Shown in pieces: positions 1-11,864 of a stretch of 64,000 nt of DNA. Below the pieces are notes generated by a model, which saw nothing but the letters and a program-made list of their open reading frames with translations, was not told where the DNA came from and searched no databases. Position numbers and translations under genes: made by a program. The stretch lies in the NCBI GenBank assembly GCA_945859915.1, contig CAMAPF010000034.1:3006501-3070500 (forward strand), in the 5' to 3' direction. The stretch's first letter is position 1. Every line of letters starts with the position of its first letter. The DNA comes from Cuscuta epithymum (Eukaryota > Streptophyta > Magnoliopsida > Solanales > Convolvulaceae).

Positions 1-1398
1 AGATGTCGTTTATAGGATACTAGCTGCCGTTTTACCTCTTTTTTGAACTTAAAGCAACGGTGTCGTTTAAGTCTTATGCGTCAATTAAACGCTTTCTAAA
101 AAAACCAGCGCGGAGCAGTAGGCCGACGGAGGAAGCCATGGCAGATTGGCACGGTGCTGGTAATGAAATCACAGCAGGGCAGCAGGGGCGCTGGAAAATT
201 ATACATATATATATACCTAGACTACTCCGGCGAAGGGGGAGCGCCGGCACCGGCTCGCCCCCCTCTGGTTCCGCCGGTGCTTTTAAGCTTATTCTTTTAA
301 CCCCTAGCCCCTCCTGACACCCTCCAAAAACTGGCCGGCACGTTGATGATTCCGAAGTCGATGGTGAAGTGGAGCAATGAAATTCATGGGTGGGACTGTG
401 GCCTGTGGGAGTATTTGAGTCGGTCAACATAAAAGGAAAAATCAATTTTCCACAGCAGTTACTTGCGTAGGTGGGAGTTCTTTTCCTGTTTGGCCTTTTT
501 TGTCAAGTGATATGAATCACAACAGATAGAGGTGGATTAAGTACTCCGTATATGTGTAGCTTCGTTTTCAGGGGGTCCTTTTAATCTGGTTAGAACTTAG
601 AAGAACAAGATAGCTGGTTGGGATAAATATGTATTGGAGATGATAATTAGAATGAGTACCGGAGTACGTAGTAAGAAATTAAAAAGCTCTTCAGTAACGT
701 CGATGTGATGGCGAATGAGGTTGGGGCAAACGACAAGGATAGAATAGACATTAGATTTATATTTAATTAAATAATTTTAATTAGGGGCTGTGTTTAGTAA
801 AACAGGGGCTGCATTTAGAATTACCCTCACGTATATACAGGAGGAGTTAGAAGTCACCTTATTAGGCCCAACCCATCACAAATTTGAATATGTCTATACA
901 AGAGTGTTGATAGAAATTTACCTGATTAGGCCCAACACAATTATATAAAGATTTATCAACTTTTTTTTGTACTAGTCATCCTAACATGTTTTCAATGTGC
1001 CGAGATGGACTCATGGGTTAGATGCATTGGTACTTTACATTATTGTCCATATACCATACTATATGATGATTTTCTCCATTACATAATACCACTAATACGT
1101 ATTACCTCTGTAACATTGATATCTTCCTATTTAAAAGTAAATGAGATTAAGAATAGTGAAAGATGATATAAATTATTGAACGTGTGATGGAAATATAATG
1201 AAATAGTGTGCTGGAATGAAGGATAAATTCGAAAAAAAATAGTTATAATAGTGTACGGAGTATTATTTTCAAAATTATTGAGAGTATGATAAGAAGATTT
1301 AGAAATGAAAGATATGAATGTTACAGACGAAAAAGAATAGTGGGAAGATATAAATGTTAATGAGGGAATAATTGATTGCGTTTTCACAAATTGTGCAG
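1..1398. other. Left flank, no supported gene
   Basis: AT-rich DNA with a short GC-rich patch near 230-360. Short open frames on both strands at 60-445 overlap each other, and I cannot tie either to a family. A short ATG frame at 138-200 could be a 5' exon of the next gene, but no convincing donor joins it. Nothing else is recognised up to the acceptor at 1396-1398. Confidence 0.4.
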
Positions 1399-3493
1399 AT
1401 GTTGACTCAGGCAACTGAGAGGTTTCAGAATATCCAAAAGGAGGCCCCAGCTGAATACCAGAAGTACCTAGTACAAGTCACAAAATACCAGGCTGCCAAA
1501 CACTGCAAGGTGATAATGCAACTTAATAATTGTATACAGATATAAGAATTAAAGAAGGAACAAATACGAGTATACGCCTAATCTAGGAGTCAACAATAAA
1601 AGTATACATTGAATCCAAGAATTTAATGTATACATATTAATGTATACACTATACCCCTCCGTCTCCTTCTAAATGTCTCATTTTATCATATTGGGACGTC
1701 CTTATTTAATTCTCTCATACCTTATTTGGTAAAGTTTATGTGGCTCAAAATCATTCTTACTTTATTCTTACTTTATTCTTTTTTATCAATTAATATCAAC
1801 CACACAAACCTATTTTTCTTAAAACTCGTGTCACCCTCTTACGTGTCACAAACCTATTTGAAGTATATACACTGCAAGGTTATAAACGGTATATAAATAT
1901 TCTTTTATGATTGAAGTGTATATTTGTTCATTATTCCTATAGATTATCCTCCTTATTACATAAAAATAGTTATTAACCAATAAAAGTATACATTGAATCC
2001 AAGAATTTAATTAAAACTCAAAATTTTATTTTTAATTAATTACAGTACTTAAACTATTCTCTTTACTAAGTAAGGATTTCTTTGATTATAGACATGGATA
2101 GTTGGGAAGTGGATCACAGCAAGGGAGCAAAACTTTGCACCAAAGGGAACTCATTTCCACCAGTTTGTGGTTCCTCCGGTTTTGCCCTTCAGAAGAGACT
2201 GCACCTATGGCGATCTTGCCGCCATGAAACTCCCTGATGATGTACAAGGTCTTGGATCTTGTGAGGTGAGCAACATACATAATACACTTTAGCTTCTTTT
2301 ATGTCATTAATAAAAGGACGATTGTGACGAATCAATGAAAAATGAATGAATGATGGCATCACACAAATTTTTTATCGCGAGTGAATGTGAAAGTATTTCA
2401 GACATTACTAAAATATCAACTAATAAACTAATTACTAGATAAAATCTCAGGCTACTCCTTATCTGATCTTTTAAATGGATTAAGGATGTTTTTACTTGAC
2501 TGTAATTTGCTGGTCTGGTTTGGGCTAGTCTAGTCTAGTCTGGTCTGGTTTCTTTGTATTTTTATAACTATCCAAGTTTGGCCTGGTCTGGGACATATTA
2601 CAGTCCAAATAAAAACATCCTAACTGATCTTAACTGTTGAAGACCTACACCGATAAATTAAGAAGTAATAAAGTGTCATATTTAGATCATGAGTTATTTC
2701 TCTTATGAGGTTAACATTTTAGGATGAAACATTGAGTATTAACATGGTATACGAGTCAAACCGATCAATAACCATGTTGTGGGGCTTTATGAAAAATGAC
2801 GACATGGTTATCACACATGACAATGACGAATCGATGAAAAATGAATTCTGGCACGATCCAGTCGAAACGTCTAGTCGTGAGGATATGTGTTGAAGTCCCA
2901 CACCCATTAACTAAAAAGTGATAAAGGATTATACTAAGATGTTGAGTTATTTCTTTTATCAAGCTAAGCTTTTTTAACATTAAATATTGAGAAAAATAAC
3001 AAACAAACTAAATTAGACCGATTAGCTTCAATAAAGAGCACAAAATTTCAAAATGTTGAGTTGACTTTCCCCAACAAATAGGCCAGGGAGGCTATATTAA
3101 GATCTAGTCTAGGAGTACGCTACGTATTATGGTTGCATGCCTAGTCTACCTTAGACCAATTTGGCTCATCCAATCCATTCCGTAACTTATAAATAGTATT
3201 TGATGTGGGCACCTAGCTAACTAACTAATAGGAAACCATAATGCTTAATTTTGACTAATGATGATTTTGTGTGTATTTATTATTATGATGAAATGTAGTA
3301 TTCAATGGAAAGAGGAGTGGTCCATGCATGCCATGCTGGAGGAGTGGTTCATTTCCTTGAAGGGTGGACCCATAATGAAGTTGGAGCTCTTGATGTGGAC
3401 AGAATTGATGTAGTTTGGGAAGCTGCTCTTAGGCATGGACTGAAGCCTGTCTCAAGGGTTGGAATGGAGAAAAACATGGTTACTAGTAGCTAG
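1399..3493 (+). CDS. C-terminal exons of an unrecognised plant gene
   Basis: Three exons join in phase 0: 1399-1509 (37 codons), 2092-2265 (58 codons) and 3299-3493 (64 codons plus stop). Each has an AG acceptor and a GTGA/GTGAG donor, and the joined frame stays open. The product is hydrophilic and globular-looking. Readable landmarks are KGTHFHQFVVPP and FRRDCTYGDLAAM in the second exon, and VVHACHAGGVVHFLEGW with DVDRIDVVWEAALRHG in the third. I see no membrane segment or signal peptide. The exons look like selected coding sequence because splice phases and reading frame agree, but I do not recognise the family. The first exon begins right after an acceptor, so the ATG at 1399 is probably internal and the N-terminus lies upstream or outside the window. 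Both introns hold old MITEs. Confidence 0.65.
1654..1864. mobile_element. Degenerate Stowaway-like MITE
   Basis: Starts after TA with CCCCTCCGTCTCC and has the body seen in the other Stowaway copies here (a GGGACGTCC-like left part, then AACCACACAAAC). The right terminus is eroded. It lies in the first visible intron of the unnamed gene. Confidence 0.5.
2484..2620. mobile_element. GGATGTTTT-type MITE, TAA target
   Basis: The 137-bp element has inverted ends GGATGTTTTTACTTG / TAAAAACATCC and is flanked by TAA on both sides (2481-2483 and 2621-2623). Its centre is made of GGTCTGGT/TAGTCTAG repeats. The 3-bp T-A-A target is typical of PIF/Harbinger (Tourist) elements. Related copies are at 7317-7466 and 22808-22921, with a degraded one near 56570-56729. 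Confidence 0.7.
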
Positions 3494-5439
3494 GACACAG
3501 GGATGGATCTGATCTATGTATGTAGTGATTTGTGGTGTCAAACTGAACAAATGTCCATCTTTTGATCTTTATGTATGTTTAAACTCAAAAACATATTCCA
3601 TATCTATACAAGTATGTACCCATGCATATATATGGACTGAATTTTCAAACCCATACCACCAATACAAAAATAAAATTGTGCGGCATACATAATATTAACC
3701 CCCCCCCCGTGCAGCCCCCAATTTTATTTATGTTTGATTCACTCACATCAAGAAGATAAATTAAAAGTAGTATAAACTAAGTAATGCTATAAAAATAAAA
3801 TTAATGGTAAAATAATGTAAGATACAATAGATTAATAGGTATGTTCAGAAGTCAATGGAATATAAAGGCAAGGACGACACACTATTACAGGTCTCCCCTA
3901 ATATAGAGCACAAAAAATTAGTTGATCTTCCATCATCGTGAGTCTCGTGACATATCACAAAAATCAACCGAGAATTGAAGGGCTTCTTACTTGCAAGTTC
4001 GAAACCATGCACCCTGCCCAAAGGTGAATAAGGTGATGCATAAAATTAAACATAAATTGTCTCATTGTCTGGGGTGAGATAGTTATATCCGTCATTATTA
4101 AACCTAAATTACACGGAAACATGCAAAGTTCTAAATGGTGTAGATCTAGTCGATCAGTTATCATGGGACTCAACAAATAGTAACAGTTAATAAAAGTTAA
4201 TAGTATTTATACAATTAATTTTTGAAAAAGTAAAAATTAAAGCATTTAGAAAAAAATTGCATAATAGAAAAAAGAAAAAATAATTTAAAGCACTATCTAT
4301 TTTCATCACTTAATAATAACACTCGTTTAATGTTATTGAGTCGTTTGACCATGGCCCCGATTAGTTGATAATCTCTATTTTCTGCTTATCAGTCTTATAA
4401 ATTAATTTCTACTTAGTATTAACTATTAGTGTTTAACTTTGATTTTTCGTGCTAAATCGTGTAATAATCAAAATAAGTAATGTTGGAGTGTTTTTTTTGT
4501 TGAATTACTTTAGAGGACTATTTAACCTATTTTTTAATATAATTTTTTCTTTAATCTATTCATCAAATATACTTCAATTCTTTCCTAATTTAACAGATTC
4601 AACCAATTCATGCATATCGTTTTAACTAACATTTCATCAATTTCAGCAGATCCCACCAATTCAACCAATTTCAATTTTGAAAAATGGGCCTTAAATCTGA
4701 TTAGATTGTTTAGAATCAGTATAAATTAAGAAATTACTCGAAATAAAAATAAAAATAGTAGTGAAGTTTAAAAAATACGACTAATTAAGTGTACACATAT
4801 GTCTAATAAAAGAAAGAACATTAGCTAAAAACTCATCCCAAATGAGAATAGATAAGTTCTATTTTAGAAACAAAAACAATCATTTTGAAATGTGTTACTT
4901 TCTTGTTTTTAATTAGTAATGTTTGACTTTTTCATGCAGTGATACCAAATTTTGGCCCTAAATATATTTATACATGGAAATATTTATTACTCTGTATATG
5001 AAAGTGATAGAAAAATCTTTGTTAAATATGTTAGGGATTTGTCTAAAATAGGAATAAAAACGGTCTCAAATTTTAAAATATGACTGCTATAAGAGTCGCT
5101 ATTGCCATGTAAACAAGTAGCTATTTTGACCATAATGACTCCAAAGTGACAGTAAAGATATTGTCATGCTACTTCTATTTCGAAAAAAACATAACGACCC
5201 TATTTTAGAATTTTGAAACATTTTACTTCTATTTTAATTTTCCCAAATTCTTATCATAAAAGTATAAAATTTATATGTTTTGAAAAAATACATTAGTTAC
5301 AATAATTGATCAAATTTTATTATCATTAAGGAAAAGTAAAAACTGGGTCACTAAAATGATAGTACGCAATACATTGTATTAATGGGACATTGTCTAAATA
5401 GGAGTAACTGCGTGTTGTAATTCTAAAATATGAATGTTA
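3494..5439. other. AT-rich intergenic DNA
   Basis: Downstream of the first gene. It contains a C-run near 3701-3709 and long A/T-rich stretches. I recognise no coding exon, RNA gene or complete element. Confidence 0.5.
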
Positions 5440-5647
5440 CTCCGTCCGTTCCATAAAATAGTTCCTGCATTGATTTGGATCAGAGTTTAAGAAAGTGAGA
5501 ATAAAGTGGAAATATATGGTTGTGGTTAAGTAAGAAAAAGGTAATTGAATGTGAGTATACAAAACTTTCCAAAAAAAAGGAAATAAGAACTATTTTTTGG
5601 AATGGTCCAAAAAGGAAGTTGGGAACTATTTTGCGGGACGAAGAGGG
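5440..5647. mobile_element. Stowaway MITE
   Basis: A 208-bp element bounded by TA on both sides. It starts CTCCGTCCGTTCC and ends GCGGGACGAAGAGGG, the inverted Stowaway terminus. Non-coding and Tc1/Mariner-derived by family knowledge. Confidence 0.8.
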
Positions 5648-5742
5648 TATATTTACCTTAGTGAAATAGGAGTTATAACTCTCATGATGATTGAAAATAC
5701 CGTCATTACTCAGATCAGAGTAAATAGTGTAATCAGAACTGG

Positions 5743-5845
5743 AGGTACACGTTTTGTGTACACATGTCTGTCCTTCACAGACAAATTGTTTGTGACAGAC
5801 AATTTGTCTGTGAAGGACAGACATGTGTACACAAAACGTGTACCT
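5743..5845. repeat. Perfect 47-bp inverted repeat
   Basis: Two 47-nt arms, beginning AGGTACACG and ending CGTGTACCT, are exact reverse complements by my reading, with a 9-nt loop at 5790-5798. I recognise no known element terminus or target duplication. It would form a long perfect hairpin as single-stranded DNA or RNA. Confidence 0.85.
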
Positions 5846-6082
5846 AAAGCATTTTTCATGTCTAATAGTGCAACTACTATTTATATTGCAGTAATTGCTT
5901 CAAAATGATACGTAGTACTCCTATTTCATTGCGAGAAGAAAAATAAGATTTTTTTTTGGAATTTTGAAAATTGGGAAACTTTCTTAGTACACTCTATATA
6001 TCCTTAGGGTATCATACATTTGTTCACGTGGACCAATCAGAATGTTGCAGTTGAATTATTTATATCTAAATTCAAAATGATA

Positions 6083-6290
6083 CTACCTCCGTCCCCCTAA
6101 GTTTGGCACAAGAGAAGGTGATACGGTTATTAATAAAAGTGAGTTTATGTGGTTGATATTAAATTGATAAAGTAAGAATAAAGTATAAATTATTTAGAAC
6201 CACACAAACTTTACAAAATAAGGTATGTGACAATCTAAGTGGGACGGACCAAAGTGGTAAAATGGAATAATCATAGTGGGACGGAGGGAG
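6083..6290. mobile_element. Stowaway MITE
   Basis: A 208-bp element between TA dinucleotides (6081-6082 and 6291-6292). The ends CTACCTCCGTCCC and GGGACGGAGGGAG are complementary. This is a well-preserved copy. Confidence 0.9.
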
Positions 6291-6541
6291 TATAATAATG
6301 TGAATCAATCAAGTGAGTGATAAGTATGGTACCCCATTGTTTAAATGGGTACCGGAGTCACCAACTTTCTTTGCATTTATTTAGATTATTATGACAAAAT
6401 GTACACGTGTCAGGGTGTCGTGGAAGCACCGCCTGTAAGACGCCACACGCGTCGATCGCTAGTTTCGTGTAATCAGCCATGTCGAACCACCTCAAACAAA
6501 CACTTGTTCGCGGACACCGAAAAAAGAAAGTCCTACAAAAA

Positions 6542-9213
6542 ATGGTAAAGACAACCGCAGGAGGATCCGCTTTAGCCGTTCATCACACCAAGAAGAAGAG
6601 GCGGCCGGTGCCGGAACGCCGCCGCTCTTTTAAGAAGAGAGTGTTTGATTATCTCTTTTCCGATGATTACATGTTTGCACCCCTGCTTTCCTTGCATTCC
6701 TCAATAGTCTCCTCATCTTCATTTGGTACGGATTTCACATGAAATGGATGAATCGGTTTCAATTTTACTTTTTATTTTTATAGTTAGTTTTTGAATTAGA
6801 AATTAAAACTTAATTAGTTATATCAGGTATATACGGAGTACTAAATAGGAACGAAAACAATACTCTGGATGATATTTCAAAATAAGAGTGTTATCTTTTT
6901 CTTGTAATCAAGAGATTAGGAGTAACTTAATTTTTTATTTTATTTTAATTGATACCACTTTGAGGCCAATCTAGCTTTCTTAGAGCATCTCCAATGCTAG
7001 AATGTGCACGGTGCAGAAATAGCCACATAAATATTAGCAAATAAATTATCTTTCTCCTTGACATTGTGGAGAAAAACTTATCAAAACTGTATAAAATCAT
7101 TCAAATAAGGAGAGAAAGAATTTATTTACTAATATTTATGTGGTTATCTCTCATGTCACATGTGCACCGTGCACATTGTAGCATTGGAGATGCTCTTATC
7201 TAGTACAAAAACATACTCGTACTACGAAGTATTAGCTTTCCTGTCTAGTACCTTGAAAAATACTACTAGTATCAATTACTACTTCAACACTGCCATATTA
7301 ACATTCAAATCATTTAGGATGTTTTCGGATGTTTTCAGTCTGAGACCAGATCAGATCAGACTTGATTTCCTTAGTTATAAAATACATAAAGACCAAATGT
7401 TTACCAGATCCGTTTACCAGTTCAGACCAGACTAGACCAGCAAATTTCAGTCCAAAAGAAAACATCTAACTTTGAAGATGATGTCAATTATTATACTAAT
7501 ACATCATCACCATTACCCCGGTGTCGCAAAGTCTCCCACCTATAGTGGGTACGTGCAGGGACGGTGGGATACGTGCAGAGACGTAGGTAGAAGTAAGAGT
7601 TGGGCTGGATCGGTACAAAGAATTTTTACAGATAATTTTTTACATTAAAAATATAAGCAATTTTAAAATTTGGACCAGGTCGTGGCCCAGTTGGCCACCC
7701 CTCCACCTCCGCCCCTGGGTCTGTGGTCGGATGTACTAAAGCACATGGAGATTGTTTTCGAATGAGCATAGTGAAAATAGCGAAAATCGTGGACTGTCTG
7801 CTGCTTCATAACAAAAAAATCGCTGACAGTTTAATGAACCATTTTGTTTTATTACGTCATATTTCCAAGCCAAAAGATATTGAGTCATTGGCTCCATTGC
7901 AAATGATGGCAAAATTATTACACTAATACCAACACATTAATGTCTGGTAATATCAAAATATGATAGTATTATTGCATGATAGCCATGAATGTTCCTATGG
8001 TATAATATTAATTATAATGCTACTTAAATGATAGCCATGGTATAATCCTACTTAATTGAAAGTGCAATTCTATGAGTAGCCAAAAGTAACAGGATTGACA
8101 AGAACTTTTGGAAAGGATTCACTAAAATTCGTAGACGATTTGGCACAACCACGCCAAATTCAGGCCAACAACATTTTATCACAAGCTATTTGACACAAAA
8201 TCATTGATCAATCCGTGTCAATCTAGTTATTTTTTTGTATTACTGAACAAAATTCATGGACAAGAGCTTGAATTATATTGTCACTATCACAATGTTGTCC
8301 CTCCATATTAGCCATTACCATCAAAGTGACTAGGATTACTATAATTTTGAATTTATGTTGGTGTTCATCTTTCTTAAGTCATATTTTGTTAGGTGTTAGT
8401 TTTATCATTCAGTTCATTAGCAGGAATTGGGGAACCACTCTCAAAGGAAAAAGAGGAGGATTTTGTGGGGAAAGTTGTTGATTATATGAGGTCTGATTGC
8501 TACTTGTACTCTCCAATGGTGATTACTCAACCGTGGCTTACATCATCTGTTCAATGTCCACCCCCAGCTAATAAAACAGGTTTGCTTAGAGGTTTGCTTA
8601 TTGGTGTTCCCCTGGCCTCCTCTCTCTCTACATATATAAGGCTCAATCCTAAGATGCATATAGCCTATGACTAGTCCCGCATTTGATCTAATCCTCAGTG
8701 TGCAATGTGGGATGATGTTGACTATATTAGTAAGGCGTCCCTTATCTTAAAAGGTTAACCTAACGTGAGAAGTAACATAGTCTAGATCTTATATATTATA
8801 CAAAGTATTACTTTAATACTGCGTAGTTTATTCGTTGGAAACATCTATATTATGTATATGCATATTTATGTTGTTATAGATTTATAGTCTAGATCTTAAT
8901 ATGCATTGGTCATTTACTAGATAGGCAAGCGAAAGTGGCCTTCAAATCTCTGGGAGCTTTAATACGTAGTATAAGCTATTTCTGTGTTTTAGGGTTACAT
9001 CATATCCTTGAAAAGATAGACACGGTCGAAACCGGAGATTTGTTAAAAGAAGGCGATCAAACTGATCATCCTGTTGAGAAGATTAGTAAGGACCAGAACA
9101 CCGATAGCTGTCATCCTTTTGATTTAAGCCGCACTCGCATCAAAAGTACCAGCTTACGGCAAGAAAGAGTTAAGCATGTGATATTGCAACCCTCCCATCC
9201 GTTAACCCCGTGA
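6542..9213 (+). CDS. Unknown 186-aa plant protein, three exons
   Basis: Predicted exons are 6542-6725, 8424-8579 and 8993-9213, both junctions in phase 1. The total of 561 nt is 187 codons including TGA. The start at 6542 has a good AAAAATGG context; an in-frame ATG at 6479 would add 21 residues. The first exon is basic, with KKKRRP and RRRSFKKR runs that could act as a nuclear signal, followed by VFDYLFSDDYMFAPLL. The second exon is acidic then hydrophobic (EEDFVGKVVDYMRSDCYLY and PMVITQPWL). The third is polar and low in complexity. No transmembrane helix or catalytic motif is evident. The second donor (CAG|GTTTGC) is ordinary and the first is G|GTACG. I do not recognise the family. Intron 1 contains two MITEs and a SINE remnant. 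Confidence 0.55.
6983..7195. mobile_element. Tourist-type MITE, TTA target
   Basis: A 213-bp element with ends GAGCATCTCCAATGCTA and TAGCATTGGAGATGCTC, perfectly complementary and flanked by TTA (6980-6982 and 7196-7198). The 3-bp TTA duplication fits PIF/Harbinger Tourist elements. It lies in intron 1 of the unknown gene. Confidence 0.9.
7317..7466. mobile_element. GGATGTTTT-type MITE
   Basis: A 150-bp relative of the element at 2484, with GGATGTTTTC at one end and GAAAACATC at the other. It has AGACCAGA-type internal repeats and TTA/TAA flanks. It lies in intron 1 of the unknown gene. Confidence 0.65.
7504..7780 (-). mobile_element. Remnant of an Au-like SINE
   Basis: Read on the minus strand, it keeps pieces shared with the two SINEs in the GT14 gene: a start near GCGAAAATC, a TTTAGTACATCCG-like middle, and the GGTGGGAGACTTTGCGACACCGGGGTAATGG end with a (GAT)n tail. 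Unrelated sequence interrupts it at roughly 7545-7720, and no target duplication is clear. Confidence 0.45.
7930..8420. other. AT-rich part of intron 1
   Basis: No recognised element or exon before the acceptor at 8421-8423. Confidence 0.4.
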
Positions 9214-11306
9214 CAACAGGTTATTCCTTTGTTTACTATCTTTATTCAATTCTGCAGGTACATATTCTGCAGGTACATAAAGTGTTGCATTATGTTTAAG
9301 TATCATACATTGCACAATTTATCCAATTTTGTCATACTATATGAGAGTAGGACATTATTATGTTAACTTCATTGTCTTCATCCATATCGAGATACAAATA
9401 GTTTAAACGCGTTATTTTAACTTTTATTTACATGGAGCTATTAGATGTTGTTGTTGGGCCATTTGGACTTCTTTAGCTTAAAGGACAGCTGCTACGAGCA
9501 GGGACAGTGTTAAAGAATGATTCATAGAATAGTTGTCTTATTGCAAATTTTACCCAAAATCATCTTATTTACTTGGGGGTAAATCTTGATGCTGCTTCCC
9601 TAACTCTGGCCATACGTTTATCTATTGTCTTAGTTTTTAAAAGATTATGAGCCTGTTTGGCAAAACTGAAATTGACTTATTCTGTTGATATTGATGAAAT
9701 TAATGTTGAAACGATTGAATTGTCCCTATCTCTAGCCCTACGTTTATCTATTGTCTTAGTTTTTAAAAGATTATGAGCCTGTTTGGCAAAACTGAAATTG
9801 GCTTATTCTGTTGATATTGATGAAATTAATGTTGAAATGATTGAATTGTGAAAAAAAAATATTAATAATATACGTAGTATTTATTAACAAAATAAATAAA
9901 ATTTATATGAAAATATAGCTAAAGTACTCATTTGCAACAATTTCAAGCCAAAACTTTGACCTCACTTATTTTGACTATTACACAATTTAACACACAAAAT
10001 AAAACATTACATGTTTGGTAAAAAAAACGTTGGCTAATAAGATTAATAAGCCGGATATAGGGGTTACCAAATGCGTTCTACATCAAAGCTTGATCACATT
10101 TTTCTAAGCCGGCTAACATGAGGTGATTTTAATCCAGCTTTTATCTGTTTGAATTGGCATGTTGTTTGGCATGTTGTACTTATTTAAATGTGAACTCGTT
10201 ATGTTTAATCTGTTGCTGAAATAATCTGTTGCTGAAATAATGTTTTATTCTGGCAGAAGAGTGTTCTTTGGACCTAGGAAGAGTCGTGGGAGGTTTGCGA
10301 CGAACTATAGCAATCCCAAGTTTGCATATCACGCTTTAGTCTATCTTCAACTTTTTTTAGATACACATACTAAATCTATATATATATATTGCTCTAAAAT
10401 TTTCTTTGTATTTGCTCCCCCCACGCCCAGGTCCCATGAAAGTACAGTTTTTAGTTTTTTTTTTTATTTGTAACAAGATATAACGGTCAGACATATGAGA
10501 AAATATATGGAGTATGTCAACACGCAGGATCCTGATCCATCTAACGGACAACAGCAACACGGGAGGAGAGCTTGGGAAGGGGAAGTGTGGATCGTGTGGG
10601 TGTAATAGGCCAGGCCCCTACCCAGCACTCTACCCGGCTGCAAAAGCCAGGCGGCAGAGAATCCTGATCCATGTCAACATGCTCACTATGGAGTATTCTC
10701 TCTATTCAACTCTTCTTTTGACTCACACAAGATTTATAGTGTAAATTTTGTGATCAAAAGTTGAGAATTGAGAATGAAGTCTATTTTAATTTAGGATGAA
10801 AATGAAAGAATGGGGTTGATTTTGGGACAGATCTAGTTTTTTCCTGTGCAAATTTATCTGCGTGTTAGAGAATTGAGAATTTTATTATTGTTTTCCGACT
10901 TTATTCAACGCTCTAATCCTTCATCCAAAACTCGAAACAGGATTGTCCTAAATTAGTTGACGGGATTTCTTGAACTTCATCCCATTTTAGGCTAAATTGA
11001 CGTGAGAAACATAATCTTAGACGTGCCCGTCATTTTTAGCCTTAGTTTGGTGATGAAGTTAGGAAACACAAATACACTGTTTATTTAATTGGAAGTTGGA
11101 ACCATATGATTATCACGGAGTTTAAGAGTGAAATAGTAAATGTGTGGAAATTATAGAAAACATGGAAAAGGTATTAAAAAATAGATGAAAAATACATACT
11201 GAAAAGGGAAATAAACATTTTACTAAAAGAAGTTCCAGAGAGAAAAATGTTGCTAGTAATAATAGCTTTGTATCTTTGCTACTACCTTTACTCTTCCCGG
11301 AATAGC
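9214..11306. other. Intergenic region with local duplications
   Basis: Besides the tandem repeat at 9597-9848, the motif ATCCTGATCCAT occurs twice around a 140-bp GC-richer block (about 10517-10672), and a run of TA lies near 10380. A possible exon at 10258-10312 is open but too short to support. No gene is recognised. Confidence 0.4.
9597..9848. repeat. Two-copy tandem repeat, 126-bp period
   Basis: The block starting near TCCCTAACTCTGGCC is repeated immediately at about 9723, with few differences. Both copies contain TACGTTTATCTATTG (9613 and 9739). It looks like a recent local duplication in non-coding DNA. Confidence 0.85.
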
Positions 11307-11864
11307 TTATCTATTCATTGTCCACAACTATTTCATCTTCAACCAAAAAGGCAACCATCATTCCGCTTGGTGTTCTGTATTCAGAATTCCAACTAATCCT
11401 TTTATTTTGTCATATTATTCGTGCTTATTTCGTGTAATTTGAATTTTGTTTGATCCCCTCTAATTTCAACATGTAATTCGATCTCTTGGGATCCTAATGT
11501 TATTATGACAAGGTCTATTCTTCTTTGGAGGTTTATTTCTGATCGAATAAATTGATGTCAAGTTGGACTCATAGTAATTACCCTATGACAAGGTTAAATT
11601 ATTCCGGGACAAATGAAGTATAATTGCGCTGCCCGCTTGCCAAAGGAGGATCTAGGTATGGGCGGTGGGTTGAAGCCCAGGACATAAGATGTGGCAATAA
11701 TATTTAAGAGCTTTATGACAATGGTATGCTTTTACTTGAAATAGCAGAAATTCGAATTGTAAGTAAAAACTATCTTACATATATGGTATATATGAGCAAC
11801 ATGGCCATAGCGTTTTTCCAACTTTGATAAAAACATAACTGGAAGCTAGCCAAAGTCACCTTAA

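Noticed and set aside
74..445. 123-codon minus-strand frame at the left edge
   Set aside because: Low-complexity composition, a competing frame on the other strand, no recognisable domain and no splice partners.
10258..10312. Possible extra exon of the unknown gene
   Set aside because: It could join only by skipping the stop at 9211, and the obvious splice (from AGA|GTTAAG) meets a stop after six codons.
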